Of a stretch of DNA of 64,000 bases, positions 28,730 through 37,429 are shown piece by piece (positions within the stretch are counted from its first letter, which is position 1; every line of letters begins with the position of its first letter). The stretch covers positions 1,798,001 through 1,862,000 of the forward strand of contig NZ_CP059162.1 in assembly GCF_013466605.1 (NCBI RefSeq), given 5' to 3'. The stretch comes from Pseudomonas chlororaphis subsp. aurantiaca. Lineage in GTDB: Bacteria > Pseudomonadota > Gammaproteobacteria > Pseudomonadales > Pseudomonadaceae. The translations under genes and the position numbers were made by a program. The notes below the pieces were generated by a model. That model was not told where the DNA came from. It did not search any database and saw nothing but the letters and a program-made list of their open reading frames with translations.

Positions 28730-30145
28730 TCAGGCGGGGAGCAGTTGCGCGACCGCCAGGCCGATCTTGTTGATCGCCTGTTCGATCTTGCGATTGGGCA
28801 CGCCGGCAAAGTTCAGCCTGAGGCAATTGCGGTACTTGCCGGCCGCGGAAAAGATATTGCCGTTGGCGATCTGGATGTCCTCGGCTTCCAGCAGCCGGTT
28901 CAGGGTGTAGGTGTCGAACTCGTCCGGCAACTCGACCCACAAGGTGAACCCGCCCTGGGGTTTGCTGACCCGGGTGCCTTCCGGCAGGTAGCGGCTGACC
29001 CACTCGGTCATCAGGTCGCGATGGCGCTGGTACTGTTTGCGCATCCGCCGCAGGTGCGGCAGGTAATGACCCTTGGCAATGAATTCGGCCACCGCCAGCT
29101 GTGGCTGGGTCGCGGTGGTGCCGGAGCCGACGTATTTCATGTGCAGCACTTGTGGCAGGTAACGCCCCGGGGCGATCCAGCCGATCCTCAGGCCTGGCGC
29201 CAGGGTTTTCGAGAACGAACTGCACAGCAGCACGCGCCCGTCGTCGTCGAATGACTTCAGGGTGCGCGGCCGCGGGTAGCGGAACGCCAGGTCGCCATAG
29301 ATATCGTCTTCGATGATCGGCACGTCGTAGCGCTGGGCCAGGCGGATCATCGCGCGCTTGCGATCGTCCGGCATGATGTAGCCCAGCGGGTTGTTGCAAT
29401 TGGGCGTGAGCTGGATGGCCTTGATCGGCCACTGTTCCAGGGCCATTTCCATGGCTTCCAGGCTGATGCCGGTGACCGGGTCGGTGGGAATCTCCAGGGC
29501 CTTGAGGCCGGCGGCCTTGAGCAGCTGGATGATGCCGTGGAAGCAGGGGGAGGCGATGGCCACGATGTCGCCGGGTTCGCACAGCGCGCGGATAGCGATG
29601 GACAGGGCTTCCTGGCAGCCGCTGGTGACGACGATTTCCGCAGGTGTCAGGCGGCAACCGGAGTCGACGCCGAGGCGGGCAATCTGCTCGCGCAGGCTCA
29701 GCACACCTTGCAGGTGGTTGTATTGCAGGCTTGGGCTGTCACTACGCCGGCTGATCCGCGCCAGGGCGGTCAGCAGCGGCTTGAGGGTCGGCGCCGTGGT
29801 GTCGGGCATGCCGCAGCCCAGTTGAATGGCATTGGCGTTCTGCTCCTGGCGCATCAGGTCCTGCACCAGGTCCCACTGGGAAATATCCACAGGCCGCAAC
29901 GACGGCCGTCCCATCTTCGGCAGTTCCGGCAAACGCCGGCCGGCCGGGACGAAATAGCCCGACTTGGGCTTGGGAATAGCCAGGCCCGAGCTTTCCAGGA
30001 CCCGATAGGCCTGTTGCACGGTGGTGAGGCTGACGCCGTGCTCGAGGCTCAGGGCCCGCACCGAAGGCAAGCGCTCCCCCGGCCCGTATAACCCTTGCTC
30101 AATGCGGCTGCTGATGTATTCGGCGAGATTCAGGTATCGAGTCAT
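28730..30145 (-). CDS. MocR-type GntR regulator/PLP aminotransferase fusion
   Basis: 471 residues, standard MocR architecture. A GntR winged helix occupies residues 1-75 (RLPSVRALSLEHGVSLTTVQ), then an aspartate-aminotransferase-like PLP domain. The Schiff-base Lys lies in SSFSKTLAPGLRIGW; NCNNPLGY and IIEDDIYGDLAF are PLP-contacting segments. Such proteins sense an amino compound or PLP and usually bind direct repeats near their own promoter. It is divergent from the vinylglycine-type cluster across 274 bases. A link to amino-acid antimetabolite control is plausible but unproven. Confidence 0.94.
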   Translation of the reverse strand: MTRYLNLAEYISSRIEQGLYGPGERLPSVRALSLEHGVSLTTVQQAYRVLESSGLAIPKPKSGYFVPAGRRLPELPKMGRPSLRPVDISQWDLVQDLMRQEQNANAIQLGCGMPDTTAPTLKPLLTALARISRRSDSPSLQYNHLQGVLSLREQIARLGVDSGCRLTPAEIVVTSGCQEALSIAIRALCEPGDIVAIASPCFHGIIQLLKAAGLKALEIPTDPVTGISLEAMEMALEQWPIKAIQLTPNCNNPLGYIMPDDRKRAMIRLAQRYDVPIIEDDIYGDLAFRYPRPRTLKSFDDDGRVLLCSSFSKTLAPGLRIGWIAPGRYLPQVLHMKYVGSGTTATQPQLAVAEFIAKGHYLPHLRRMRKQYQRHRDLMTEWVSRYLPEGTRVSKPQGGFTLWVELPDEFDTYTLNRLLEAEDIQIANGNIFSAAGKYRNCLRLNFAGVPNRKIEQAINKIGLAVAQLLPA

Positions 30146-30419
30146 GCGGGGGACTGTAGCGACTCATCTGTCGTATAAAAAGTTACAGATTTCACTTTTT
30201 TTGAAAATTTTTCAGGGTGAAAAGGCAATCTGTACTGAGAAAAATCATCCGTCGTGTACCTATAAGACAGTGATTGCCTTTGGGAAGATGGCCCGCATCG
30301 CGCTGTACTGGTTGTTCTTAAATACAGTCGCGGCGCAATTCAGAGTCTCCCGGGCAACGTGTAACGGGCTTCCCCTTCAGGCTACTTTAGACGATGACTT
30401 CTCAAGGAAGAGCAGGGTA
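30146..30419. promoter_or_regulatory. AT-rich divergent control region before the accessory cluster
   Basis: This 274-base stretch is distinctly more AT-rich than its surroundings (for example TTTCACTTTTTTTGAAAATT). It holds direct repeats CATCTGTCGTATA (30165-30177) and CATCCGTCGTGTA (30246-30258), 81 bases apart, and an inverted pair ATCTGT/ACAGAT (30166-30171 and 30185-30190). It is a likely MocR-type operator and promoter region. No convincing -35/-10 pair toward the cluster was found by eye. Confidence 0.5.
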
Positions 30420-31424
30420 ATGACGGCAAGGATCAAACTGACTCCGCAGATGGCTGAGTACGAGCAGAAGTTCACCGATGGTGGTGAGGTTCGCTGGCTG
30501 CCTTATTTGATGTATTTCCATCCTACCGACCACCGTTCGGAGGTGGTCAATACAGATGCCTCGGGCTTCCGTTATTCGGAACTGCTGGGCATACAGTATT
30601 CAGTGGCCAATAGCCGCCATGCCAAGAGCGTGCGGGTGCTGGCCGGTAGCTCGACCGTGTTTGGCATCGGTGCCAGTTCGGACGCCTGGACACTGCCGTC
30701 GCGCCTGGCCGAGAACGATCCGGACAGCAAGCCCTGGATCAACTTTGGCGGACGCAGCTTCAACTCGACCCAGGAACTGACGCTCTTCACCCTTTACCGT
30801 CATTTGCTGCCCAAGGTCGACGAGATCGTGCTGTTTTCCGGGTTCAACAACCTGGGGCTGGCCCGCCAGCCACAAAGCAGCCGTGGCGAACACGGCGCTT
30901 TCTTCAACTGCAACCAGTTCTTCGATGCCATGCGTCCGGAGTCCCAGGCGCCCAAGCGTGGCATGTTCCGCGCCTTGCTCGGCAAGGAACAGGAAGAGCC
31001 GGCGCCCGAGCCGCCACCGACCATGGAAGAGCAGATCGAATACGCCGCCGACCTGACCCTGCGTCACCTGGATACCTGGCGCGCGCTGGCGGTCGATATG
31101 GGCGCCAAGCTGACCTTCATTCTGCAGCCGCTGGCCGGCTGGGTCCGGGAAAAGGGCTGCGACGAGGAAGAACAGCTGTTCGCCGAGCTGGATCGCGCCG
31201 GCAGTTTCAGCGAGGTCTATGGCGACATCCTGCAACCCAGCGTCTGCGAGGCCTATGCCGCCCGCCTGCGCGAGGGCGCCCAGAAGATGGGCGTGCGCTT
31301 CGTGAACATCACGCCGCTGCTGTCCGAGGCCCTGCGGCCTGAACAGTGGTTGTTCGTCGACCGTATTCACTTCACCGACCAGGGGAATGATTTCGTCTCG
31401 AAAATCATCCTCGATGTTCTTTAA
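30420..31424 (+). CDS. SGNH-hydrolase-like protein, first gene of the cluster
   Basis: 334 residues, soluble, without signal peptide. SGNH-type blocks can be picked out: AGSSTVFGIG with the nucleophile candidate Ser77 or Ser78, NFGGRSFNS (block II Gly), FSGFNNLG (block III Asn), and DRIHFTDQGND with Asp314 and His317. The ATG at 30420 has AGGAAGAGCAGGG upstream; longer upstream frames run through the AT-rich control region and are rejected. It would be an esterase or acyl/carbamoyl-transfer enzyme by fold, but the substrate is unknown. By position it corresponds to the gene I would letter gvgA; I also recall the label inducer of phenazine for such proteins, without firm support. Confidence 0.72.
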   Translation: MTARIKLTPQMAEYEQKFTDGGEVRWLPYLMYFHPTDHRSEVVNTDASGFRYSELLGIQYSVANSRHAKSVRVLAGSSTVFGIGASSDAWTLPSRLAENDPDSKPWINFGGRSFNSTQELTLFTLYRHLLPKVDEIVLFSGFNNLGLARQPQSSRGEHGAFFNCNQFFDAMRPESQAPKRGMFRALLGKEQEEPAPEPPPTMEEQIEYAADLTLRHLDTWRALAVDMGAKLTFILQPLAGWVREKGCDEEEQLFAELDRAGSFSEVYGDILQPSVCEAYAARLREGAQKMGVRFVNITPLLSEALRPEQWLFVDRIHFTDQGNDFVSKIILDVL

Positions 31425-31435
31425 AGGAGTCTGCC

Positions 31436-31522
31436 ATGAGTTACATCAAGAGCTTGTTCCAACGCCTCTTCGGCAAGAAGAAAAAGAAGAAGCCGGACTC
31501 TTCGATCTACCCGATGTTCTGA
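31436..31522 (+). CDS. 28-residue lysine-rich small protein
   Basis: An ATG at 31436 with a strong ribosome site (AAAGGAGTCTGCC) opens a 28-codon ORF ending TGA at 31520-31522. It lies 11 bases after the SGNH gene and about 90 before the HDO gene. The peptide has an amphipathic start (MSYIKSLFQRLFG), six consecutive lysines (residues 14-19) and the end PDSSIYPMF. At 87 nt it fits the smaller of the two ORFs under 150 nt that I recall as required for 4-formylaminooxyvinylglycine production in strain WH6. Possible roles are an export or assembly factor, or a membrane-associated peptide; nothing in the sequence decides. Confidence 0.68.
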   Translation: MSYIKSLFQRLFGKKKKKKPDSSIYPMF

Positions 31523-31609
31523 TTTCGACACCCGATGTCATTGCTTGCCGATGACTGAGGGCCGGCAATGGATTGCCTTGGTCTCCAACCTGGAAGGGAA
31601 GTAAACAGT

Positions 31610-33787
31610 ATGTGGCGCCAGTTTTATCGATCAGTCAGCAACCCCGAGAGCTTTCTGGGGGATGTCAGTATTCGGCGCCTGATGGGCCTGGCCGCACCGG
31701 GGGAAACCGGTGCGGAGGGGCTGCCCGGGTTGCGGGTGCAGATCGAGCACTGGCGTGACGAGCAGGCCCGGGTTTACCGCGAACTGGCCAGCCAGGCTGC
31801 GGAGCTGGGCAACCAACGGGAATTCGCCGAGGCCCTGCTGGTGCACTCGGCGCCATTGGCCTCGGTGCTGGGCTGCTGGCTGCAAGGCATGAGCGCCCCC
31901 GGGGTCTTCGAGGACAGCGCGCAGCTCAAGCTCATGGAGCTGCTGGCCCACGACGTGGGCGTGGGGCGGCCCCTGGCATCGCGCGCCGATCACTTCAAAT
32001 CGCTGTTGGTGCAGGCGGGGCTGACCGCCTATGCGGTTTCGCCGTTCGAGCTTTCCACGCTCCCCGACCTGCCCGACGAACTGTTCGAATTACCGGCATT
32101 GCTGCAAGCGATCAGCCGCCGCAGCGATGCCTTTGGCGACACCCTATGCGGCATCGATTATGCCTGGCGCGCCCTGGGGCTGAGCCCCTGGTGGGCGGTG
32201 CTGGACGCGCAGCAGCTGGACGTCCGCCGACTCGACCTGAACCAACTGGATGAAGGCGCGGACGACAGCTCGGCGCTGGAGATCTCCCAGTGGGTCTGCG
32301 AGCAGGTCGCCAACCAGGGCAACATTCGCCGCCTGCAACTGGAGACGGGCGCCCAGTGGTTGTTCGCGGCCCTGAAGACTTTCAACGAGCAGCTGCTGGT
32401 GCATTGTCGGGCCGCGGTATCGCCCGAGCGCCTGATGGGCAAGATGATCCAGCGCATGGCTCGGGCCGGCGCGGTCTATCACCAGGATTACAAGATGGAA
32501 GGCCGCAGCCTGGCGCAGTGGCTGCGTGAGGCCCAGGTCGACCCCGTTCCGTTGCTGGAGATGCTTTCGCGCAGCCGCCTGATCGTGCCCGGCAACGCCG
32601 AGAAGAGCCTGCTGGTCAACACCCTGGTCGCGCCGAATGGGCGCATGTTCCGGATTTTCAGCGAGGCCGACCTGAGCGTCATCCGCAAATGGATCGATGG
32701 CCTGTCCGGCCCGATCCTGCGCGCAGAAGCGGTTGAAGTACCAGCGCCAAGCCCTTGCAATACAGTGGTTCCACAGGTGTTGGGCGAGGGCATTCTGGAG
32801 CAGGGCCAGTGGCCCAGGAGCCTGCGCGAGGCCTATTTCGTCTTGCAGGGCAGGGCGCTGGCGCCGCGTACCCAGGCTTTTGCCCAGGCGTATGTGACGC
32901 GCTGGCTGGAGCAGTCGCGCCGCTCGCTGCAAAACTCCGAACGCACCTTGCCCGAGTCCTGGAATGTCGGCGTATTGCGCGAATGGCTGCTGGACAAGCA
33001 CGACCGCCACGGCCAGGAGTTCGAAGAAAGCGACCCGGCGGCCATGCCGTCACGCGAAGAAATCGTCGACTCCACCCTGCAACTGGCGCCGCTGACCCTG
33101 ATCGATGGAGCCTGGCTGCAGGGCTTCACCGACCTGACTCTGGCTTCATCCCATGTCGGTTACGCATTGTTCCAGACCTACTGGGACGAGCTGGGCAACG
33201 GTTCCTATGCGTTGAACCATCCGAAAATCTACCGCGACGGCCTGCGCCAGATGGGGCTGGAGCTGGCGCCTACCGGTGCCCGCGAGTTCGCCGAAGATGA
33301 GCGGCTGCGCGAGGCGTCGTTCCGCTTGCCGGTCTACTGGCTGTGCCTGGGCAAGCTGCCGGTGACTTTCATGCCGGAAATCCTCGGCATGAACCTGGCG
33401 ATGGAGCTGTCGGGGGTGGGCGGCAGCTACCGCTCGGCCCGGCGCTTCCTTCGGCACTACGGCTTCAGCACGGCGTTCGTTGACCTGCACAACACCATCG
33501 ATAACGTCACCACCGGGCATTCGGCCTGGGCGGTGGACGCCATCGATGCCTACATGCGCCAGGTCGCCGCGTCGAAGCCGGCGGAACTGGCAGAACACTG
33601 GCAGCGGGTCCGCGTCGGCTACGAGTCCCTGGCACCGCAGCCGGACCGCCTGACGTCCTGGTTGCAGCGCCTGGGTATCGGCTCCGCGGGCGCGGTGCTG
33701 CCCCGGAGCAAGACGCGGGGCGAGGACCAGGCGCTGTTCCATCACGAACCTATTGTCCCTGCCGCGCCGGTTGGCGTAACGGCCTGA
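31610..33787 (+). CDS. heme-oxygenase-like diiron (HDO) oxidase/oxygenase, large form
   Basis: 725 residues from the ATG at 31610 (GGGAAG 8 bases upstream); an alternative ATG at 31568 adds 14 residues. The C-terminal part (about residues 480-690) resembles iron-containing redox enzymes of the HDO superfamily. Likely metal ligands are Glu527 in YWDELGNG, Glu599 in LAMELSG, and His627, Asp631 and His637 in DLHNTIDNVTTGH. Known HDO enzymes carry out N-oxygenation, C-C cleavage or desaturation of amino acids. Here such chemistry could form the N-O bond or the vinyl group. The N-terminal 470 residues are unassigned, which makes this much larger than single-domain HDO proteins (about 250-300). Confidence 0.82.
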   Translation: MWRQFYRSVSNPESFLGDVSIRRLMGLAAPGETGAEGLPGLRVQIEHWRDEQARVYRELASQAAELGNQREFAEALLVHSAPLASVLGCWLQGMSAPGVFEDSAQLKLMELLAHDVGVGRPLASRADHFKSLLVQAGLTAYAVSPFELSTLPDLPDELFELPALLQAISRRSDAFGDTLCGIDYAWRALGLSPWWAVLDAQQLDVRRLDLNQLDEGADDSSALEISQWVCEQVANQGNIRRLQLETGAQWLFAALKTFNEQLLVHCRAAVSPERLMGKMIQRMARAGAVYHQDYKMEGRSLAQWLREAQVDPVPLLEMLSRSRLIVPGNAEKSLLVNTLVAPNGRMFRIFSEADLSVIRKWIDGLSGPILRAEAVEVPAPSPCNTVVPQVLGEGILEQGQWPRSLREAYFVLQGRALAPRTQAFAQAYVTRWLEQSRRSLQNSERTLPESWNVGVLREWLLDKHDRHGQEFEESDPAAMPSREEIVDSTLQLAPLTLIDGAWLQGFTDLTLASSHVGYALFQTYWDELGNGSYALNHPKIYRDGLRQMGLELAPTGAREFAEDERLREASFRLPVYWLCLGKLPVTFMPEILGMNLAMELSGVGGSYRSARRFLRHYGFSTAFVDLHNTIDNVTTGHSAWAVDAIDAYMRQVAASKPAELAEHWQRVRVGYESLAPQPDRLTSWLQRLGIGSAGAVLPRSKTRGEDQALFHHEPIVPAAPVGVTA

Positions 33788-33803
33788 ACATCAAGGAGTG
33801 TCC

Positions 33804-34847
33804 ATGTCTCTGGTCAACGTGCACAACGAGTGGGATCCGCTGGAAGAAATGATCGTCGGCGTCGCCCAGGGCGCGCAGGTGCCGCGCCCCGACCGTGGCC
33901 TGTTCGCGCTGGATTACAGCGAGCAGCATGACTACATCGAGGACATTCCATCCGGCCCCTATCCGCAGCAGGTGATCGAGGAAGCCAGCGAGGACCTGGA
34001 CGCCTTTGCCGCCTTCCTGCGTTCCCACGGGGTCATAGTGCGGCGCCCGGACGTCACTGATCATCGCGCGGTATTCGGCACCTCCGCCTGGAAAACCGAC
34101 GGCGAATACAACTATTGCCCGCGGGATGTGCTGCTGCCCATCGGCCAGACCATCATCGAGGCGCCGATGGCGCTGCGCAGCCGCTACCTGGAACCGTTCG
34201 CCTATCGCCGACACCTGGCCGAATACTTTGCCAGCGGCTCCAACTGGATTTCCGCGCCCAAGCCGCAGCTGCTGGATAGCACCTACCGGATCAACCCCAA
34301 GAACGGCTCGATCATTGCCAATGACGAGCCGATCTTCGACGCCGCCAACGTGATCCGCGTCGGCGAGGACATCCTCTATCTGGTTTCGCGCAGCGGCAAC
34401 GAACTGGGTTGCCAGTGGCTGCAGCGGGTGCTGGGCGATCGTTACCGGGTGCACCCGGTGAGTGGTGTGTATGACGGCACGCACCTGGACACCACCATCA
34501 CCGTGGTCCGCCCGGGGCTGGTGGTGCTGTGTCCGGAGCGGATTCGCAAGGACCAGGTGCCGGCGCTGTTCAAGAACTGGGACATCATCTGGGCGCCGGA
34601 AATGGTCGACACCGGCTATTGCTGGTCCTACCCGCGCGCGTCGATCTGGCAGGGCATGAACTTCATCATGGTCAACCCGGCGCTGGCGGTGATCAACGAC
34701 CAGCAGGTGCCGCTGATTCGCGCCCTGGAGAAACACGGTATCGATGTGGCGCCGCTGAAAATGCGCCATGCCCGCAGCCTCAGTGGCGGCTTCCATTGTG
34801 TGTCGGTCGACATTCGTCGCCGCGGCACCCTTGAAGACTATCGTTGA
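33804..34847 (+). CDS. amidinotransferase (arginine:amine amidinotransferase type)
   Basis: 347 residues of the glycine/inosamine amidinotransferase family. The active-site His227 is in DGTHLDTT and the catalytic Cys332 in SGGFHCVS near the C-terminus; the N-terminal NEWDPLEEMIVG is typical. AAGGAG lies 6 bases before the ATG. Such enzymes move the amidino group of arginine to an amine. Placed in an aminooxy-amino-acid pathway, it could turn a canaline-like aminooxy group into a canavanine-like guanidinooxy group. I recall that two genes in the centre of the WH6 cluster are dispensable for the formyl product, and this is a candidate for one of them (gvgD by position). Confidence 0.9.
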   Translation: MSLVNVHNEWDPLEEMIVGVAQGAQVPRPDRGLFALDYSEQHDYIEDIPSGPYPQQVIEEASEDLDAFAAFLRSHGVIVRRPDVTDHRAVFGTSAWKTDGEYNYCPRDVLLPIGQTIIEAPMALRSRYLEPFAYRRHLAEYFASGSNWISAPKPQLLDSTYRINPKNGSIIANDEPIFDAANVIRVGEDILYLVSRSGNELGCQWLQRVLGDRYRVHPVSGVYDGTHLDTTITVVRPGLVVLCPERIRKDQVPALFKNWDIIWAPEMVDTGYCWSYPRASIWQGMNFIMVNPALAVINDQQVPLIRALEKHGIDVAPLKMRHARSLSGGFHCVSVDIRRRGTLEDYR

Positions 34848-34861
34848 GCGGAGCCTGGGGC

Positions 34862-35488
34862 ATGCAGAATCTGGACTACTACGCCGTCATCCTGTTCGCG
34901 ATTTCCACCTGCGTGACGCCGGGGCCGAACAACGTGATGCTGATGTCCTCCGGGGTCAACTTCGGCATCAGCCGCACCCTGCGCCACGTTGCGGGCATCA
35001 ATATCGGCTTTCCGCTGATGCTGATCGCGGTGGGGCTCGGCGCCGGCGCGGTATTCCATCGTTATCCCAGCCTGCACGACATCCTGCAGGTGATCGGTGC
35101 CCTGTACATGCTGTACCTGGCCTACCGGATCGCCACGGCGCCCACGGTCGATCTCGACGATCAGGGCGGGCGCCCGCTGGGCTTCACCGGCGCGGCGCTG
35201 TTCCAGTGGGTCAACCCCAAGGCCTGGATCATGGCGGTGGGCGCGGTCCTGGCCTACACCACGCCGGTCGGTTCCTACAGTGCGCAGATCCTGCTGATCG
35301 CCTTGATCTTCTTTCTCTTCGGTTCGCCCTGCTCGATGGTCTGGGTGCTGTTCGGACGTTATTTGCGGCGCTTTCTCAGTGAGCCGAACCGGCTCCGGCT
35401 GTTCAACATTTCAATGAGTGTGTTGTTGGTGGTGTCGTTGATTCCGGCATTAAAAAGCCTGCCGGTCTCAAGTTGGTTGCACGGATGA
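34862..35488 (+). CDS. LysE-family amino acid exporter
   Basis: 208 residues, about six membrane helices, with the LysE/RhtB signature CVTPGPNNVMLMSSGVNFG near residue 15 and FQWVNPKAW near residue 120. The ATG at 34862 is preferred over an upstream TTG at 34844. It starts 14 bases after the amidinotransferase gene and is probably translated from the same mRNA. It probably exports the cluster product or a guanidino variant, and may protect the producer. It closely resembles the last LysE gene of the cluster. Confidence 0.9.
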   Translation: MQNLDYYAVILFAISTCVTPGPNNVMLMSSGVNFGISRTLRHVAGINIGFPLMLIAVGLGAGAVFHRYPSLHDILQVIGALYMLYLAYRIATAPTVDLDDQGGRPLGFTGAALFQWVNPKAWIMAVGAVLAYTTPVGSYSAQILLIALIFFLFGSPCSMVWVLFGRYLRRFLSEPNRLRLFNISMSVLLVVSLIPALKSLPVSSWLHG

Positions 35489-35553
35489 CGGATTGTGCAC
35501 AGACACAGGGAATTTCCATGGATTGGCATGAAGCTATGAGGATGAGCGTTTAA

Positions 35554-37395
35554 ATGGCTACTTACGTATTAGGGATTTCGGCGTTCTATCACGACAGCGC
35601 CGCTGCGCTGGTGAAGGACGGGGTGCCGGTGGCTGCGGCCCAGGAAGAGCGCTTCACGCGGGTGCGGCACGACGCGGCGTTTCCGGCCAATGCCATCAAG
35701 TACTGCCTGGACGCCGAGGGGATCGGCCTCGATGAGCTGACCGCCGTGGTCTACTACGAAGACCCGCAGGAAAAGTTCTCGCGGATGATTTCCTCCTTCG
35801 CCAGTGGCGGCATCAGCGGCGCGCGCACTTTCATCAGCACCATGCCGGAATGGATCCGCTGGAAGCTCAACGTGCTCAAGTTCATCGACGAGAAGCTCGA
35901 GGAACTGGGACGTGGTACCGGACCGCTCACCATCGCCTCGCAGCACCACCGTTCCCATGCCGCGGCGGCGTTTTTCCCATCGCCGTTCGAACAGGCGGCG
36001 GTGTTGTGCATCGACGGCATCGGCGAATGGCATTCGACCACGATCTGGAAGGGCGACGGCTCCAAGCTCGACCTGATGAACTCGATTTCCTATCCGCACT
36101 CGGTCGGCCTGTTCTACTCGGCGTTCACCTATTACTGCGGCTTCAAGGTCGACTCCGGCGAGTACAAGCTCATGGGCCTGGCGCCTTACGGCCGGCCGAT
36201 CTATGCCGACAAGATCCGCAAGGAACTGATCAACATCCGCGCCGACGGCTCTTTCACCTTGAACATGAAGTACTTCGAGTACCTGCGTGGCGAGCGCATG
36301 GTCGGCGAAGCGTTCGAGGAACTGTTCGGCGGTCCGGTGCGCAAGCCGGAGAGCCCGATCACCCAGCGCGAATGCGACCTGGCGGCCTCGGTACAGCAGG
36401 TGACCGAGGAAGTGGTGCTGGGGCTGGCCACTGCGGCCGTGCGGCAGACCGGTTACCGCAACCTGTGCCTGGCCGGTGGCGTGGCGCTCAACTGTGTGGC
36501 CAACGGTGTGCTCAGCCGTTCCGGACGTTTCGACGCGATCTGGATTCAGCCTGCGGCCGGCGACGCCGGTTGTGCCCTGGGGGCGGCCATGGACTATTCG
36601 GTCAAGCGCACCGGGCGTCCGCACCTGGGCAGCAAGAAGCTCGACGCCATGAGCGGCAGCCTGTTGGGGCCGGGTTTTGGCGATGAAGAGATCCAGGCGT
36701 TCCTCGACGCCAACCAGTATCCGTACCAGCGCTTCGAGGGTGCCGAGCTGTATGACGAAACCGCGCGGCACCTGGCCGACGGCGCCGTGGTCGGCTGGTT
36801 CCAGGGACGCATGGAGTTCGGCCCGCGAGCCCTGGGCGCGCGTTCGATCCTCGGCGATCCACGCAATCCCGAGATGCAGCGCACCATGAACCTGAAGATC
36901 AAGTACCGCGAATCCTTCCGGCCCTTTGCCCCGGCGGTGCTGGACGAGGATGCCCAGATCTACTTCGACATCTGCGAGAAGAGCCCGTACATGCTGATGG
37001 TTTCGCAGGTCAACGACTCGATCAAGACCGCCGAGTCGTTGCAGCCCGGCGGCCCCGAGCGTGGCCTGGGCAGCATCAACTCGATCCGTTCGCAGCTGCC
37101 GGCGGTGACCCACGTCGACCTGTCGGCGCGGGTGCAGACGGTGACCGAAGAAAACAACGCGCCGTTCACCCATCTGCTGCGCAGTTTCAAGAAGCGCACC
37201 GGCTGCTCGGTGCTGGTCAACACCTCGTTCAACGTGCGCGGCGAACCGATCGTGTGCAAGCCGGAAGAAGCCTACGCCTGCTTCATGCGCACCGAGATGG
37301 ATGTGCTGGTGCTGGGCAGCTTCATTCTCGAGCGCACGACCCAGCCGGAGTTCGTCGAAGAGGTCGACTGGCGCAACGAGATCCCGCTGGACTGA
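35554..37395 (+). CDS. gvgF: O-carbamoyltransferase (NodU/CmcH family)
   Basis: 613 residues with the family's two parts. The N-terminal ASKHA/Kae1-like domain has LGISAFYHDSAAALV, the metal-binding HHRSHAAAAF and LMGLAPYG. The C-terminal YrdC-like domain begins near residue 385 (VVGWFQGRMEFGPRALGAR). Members make carbamoyl-adenylate from carbamoyl phosphate and ATP and pass the carbamoyl group to a hydroxyl. In this pathway it might activate a homoserine-type hydroxyl or make a carbamoylated intermediate; this is inference. The symbol follows my recollection of the WH6 gvg cluster and its position as sixth gene. Confidence 0.9.
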   Translation: MATYVLGISAFYHDSAAALVKDGVPVAAAQEERFTRVRHDAAFPANAIKYCLDAEGIGLDELTAVVYYEDPQEKFSRMISSFASGGISGARTFISTMPEWIRWKLNVLKFIDEKLEELGRGTGPLTIASQHHRSHAAAAFFPSPFEQAAVLCIDGIGEWHSTTIWKGDGSKLDLMNSISYPHSVGLFYSAFTYYCGFKVDSGEYKLMGLAPYGRPIYADKIRKELINIRADGSFTLNMKYFEYLRGERMVGEAFEELFGGPVRKPESPITQRECDLAASVQQVTEEVVLGLATAAVRQTGYRNLCLAGGVALNCVANGVLSRSGRFDAIWIQPAAGDAGCALGAAMDYSVKRTGRPHLGSKKLDAMSGSLLGPGFGDEEIQAFLDANQYPYQRFEGAELYDETARHLADGAVVGWFQGRMEFGPRALGARSILGDPRNPEMQRTMNLKIKYRESFRPFAPAVLDEDAQIYFDICEKSPYMLMVSQVNDSIKTAESLQPGGPERGLGSINSIRSQLPAVTHVDLSARVQTVTEENNAPFTHLLRSFKKRTGCSVLVNTSFNVRGEPIVCKPEEAYACFMRTEMDVLVLGSFILERTTQPEFVEEVDWRNEIPLD

Positions 37396-37429
37396 TCGCT
37401 CACTCACTTTTTATTCAGGAGACAAGGTC

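Noticed and set aside
31436..31522. 28-codon ORF as a RiPP precursor or pearlin scaffold
   Set aside because: No RiPP maturase, RRE protein or peptide aminoacyl-tRNA ligase in the cluster; kept only as a small protein of unknown role.
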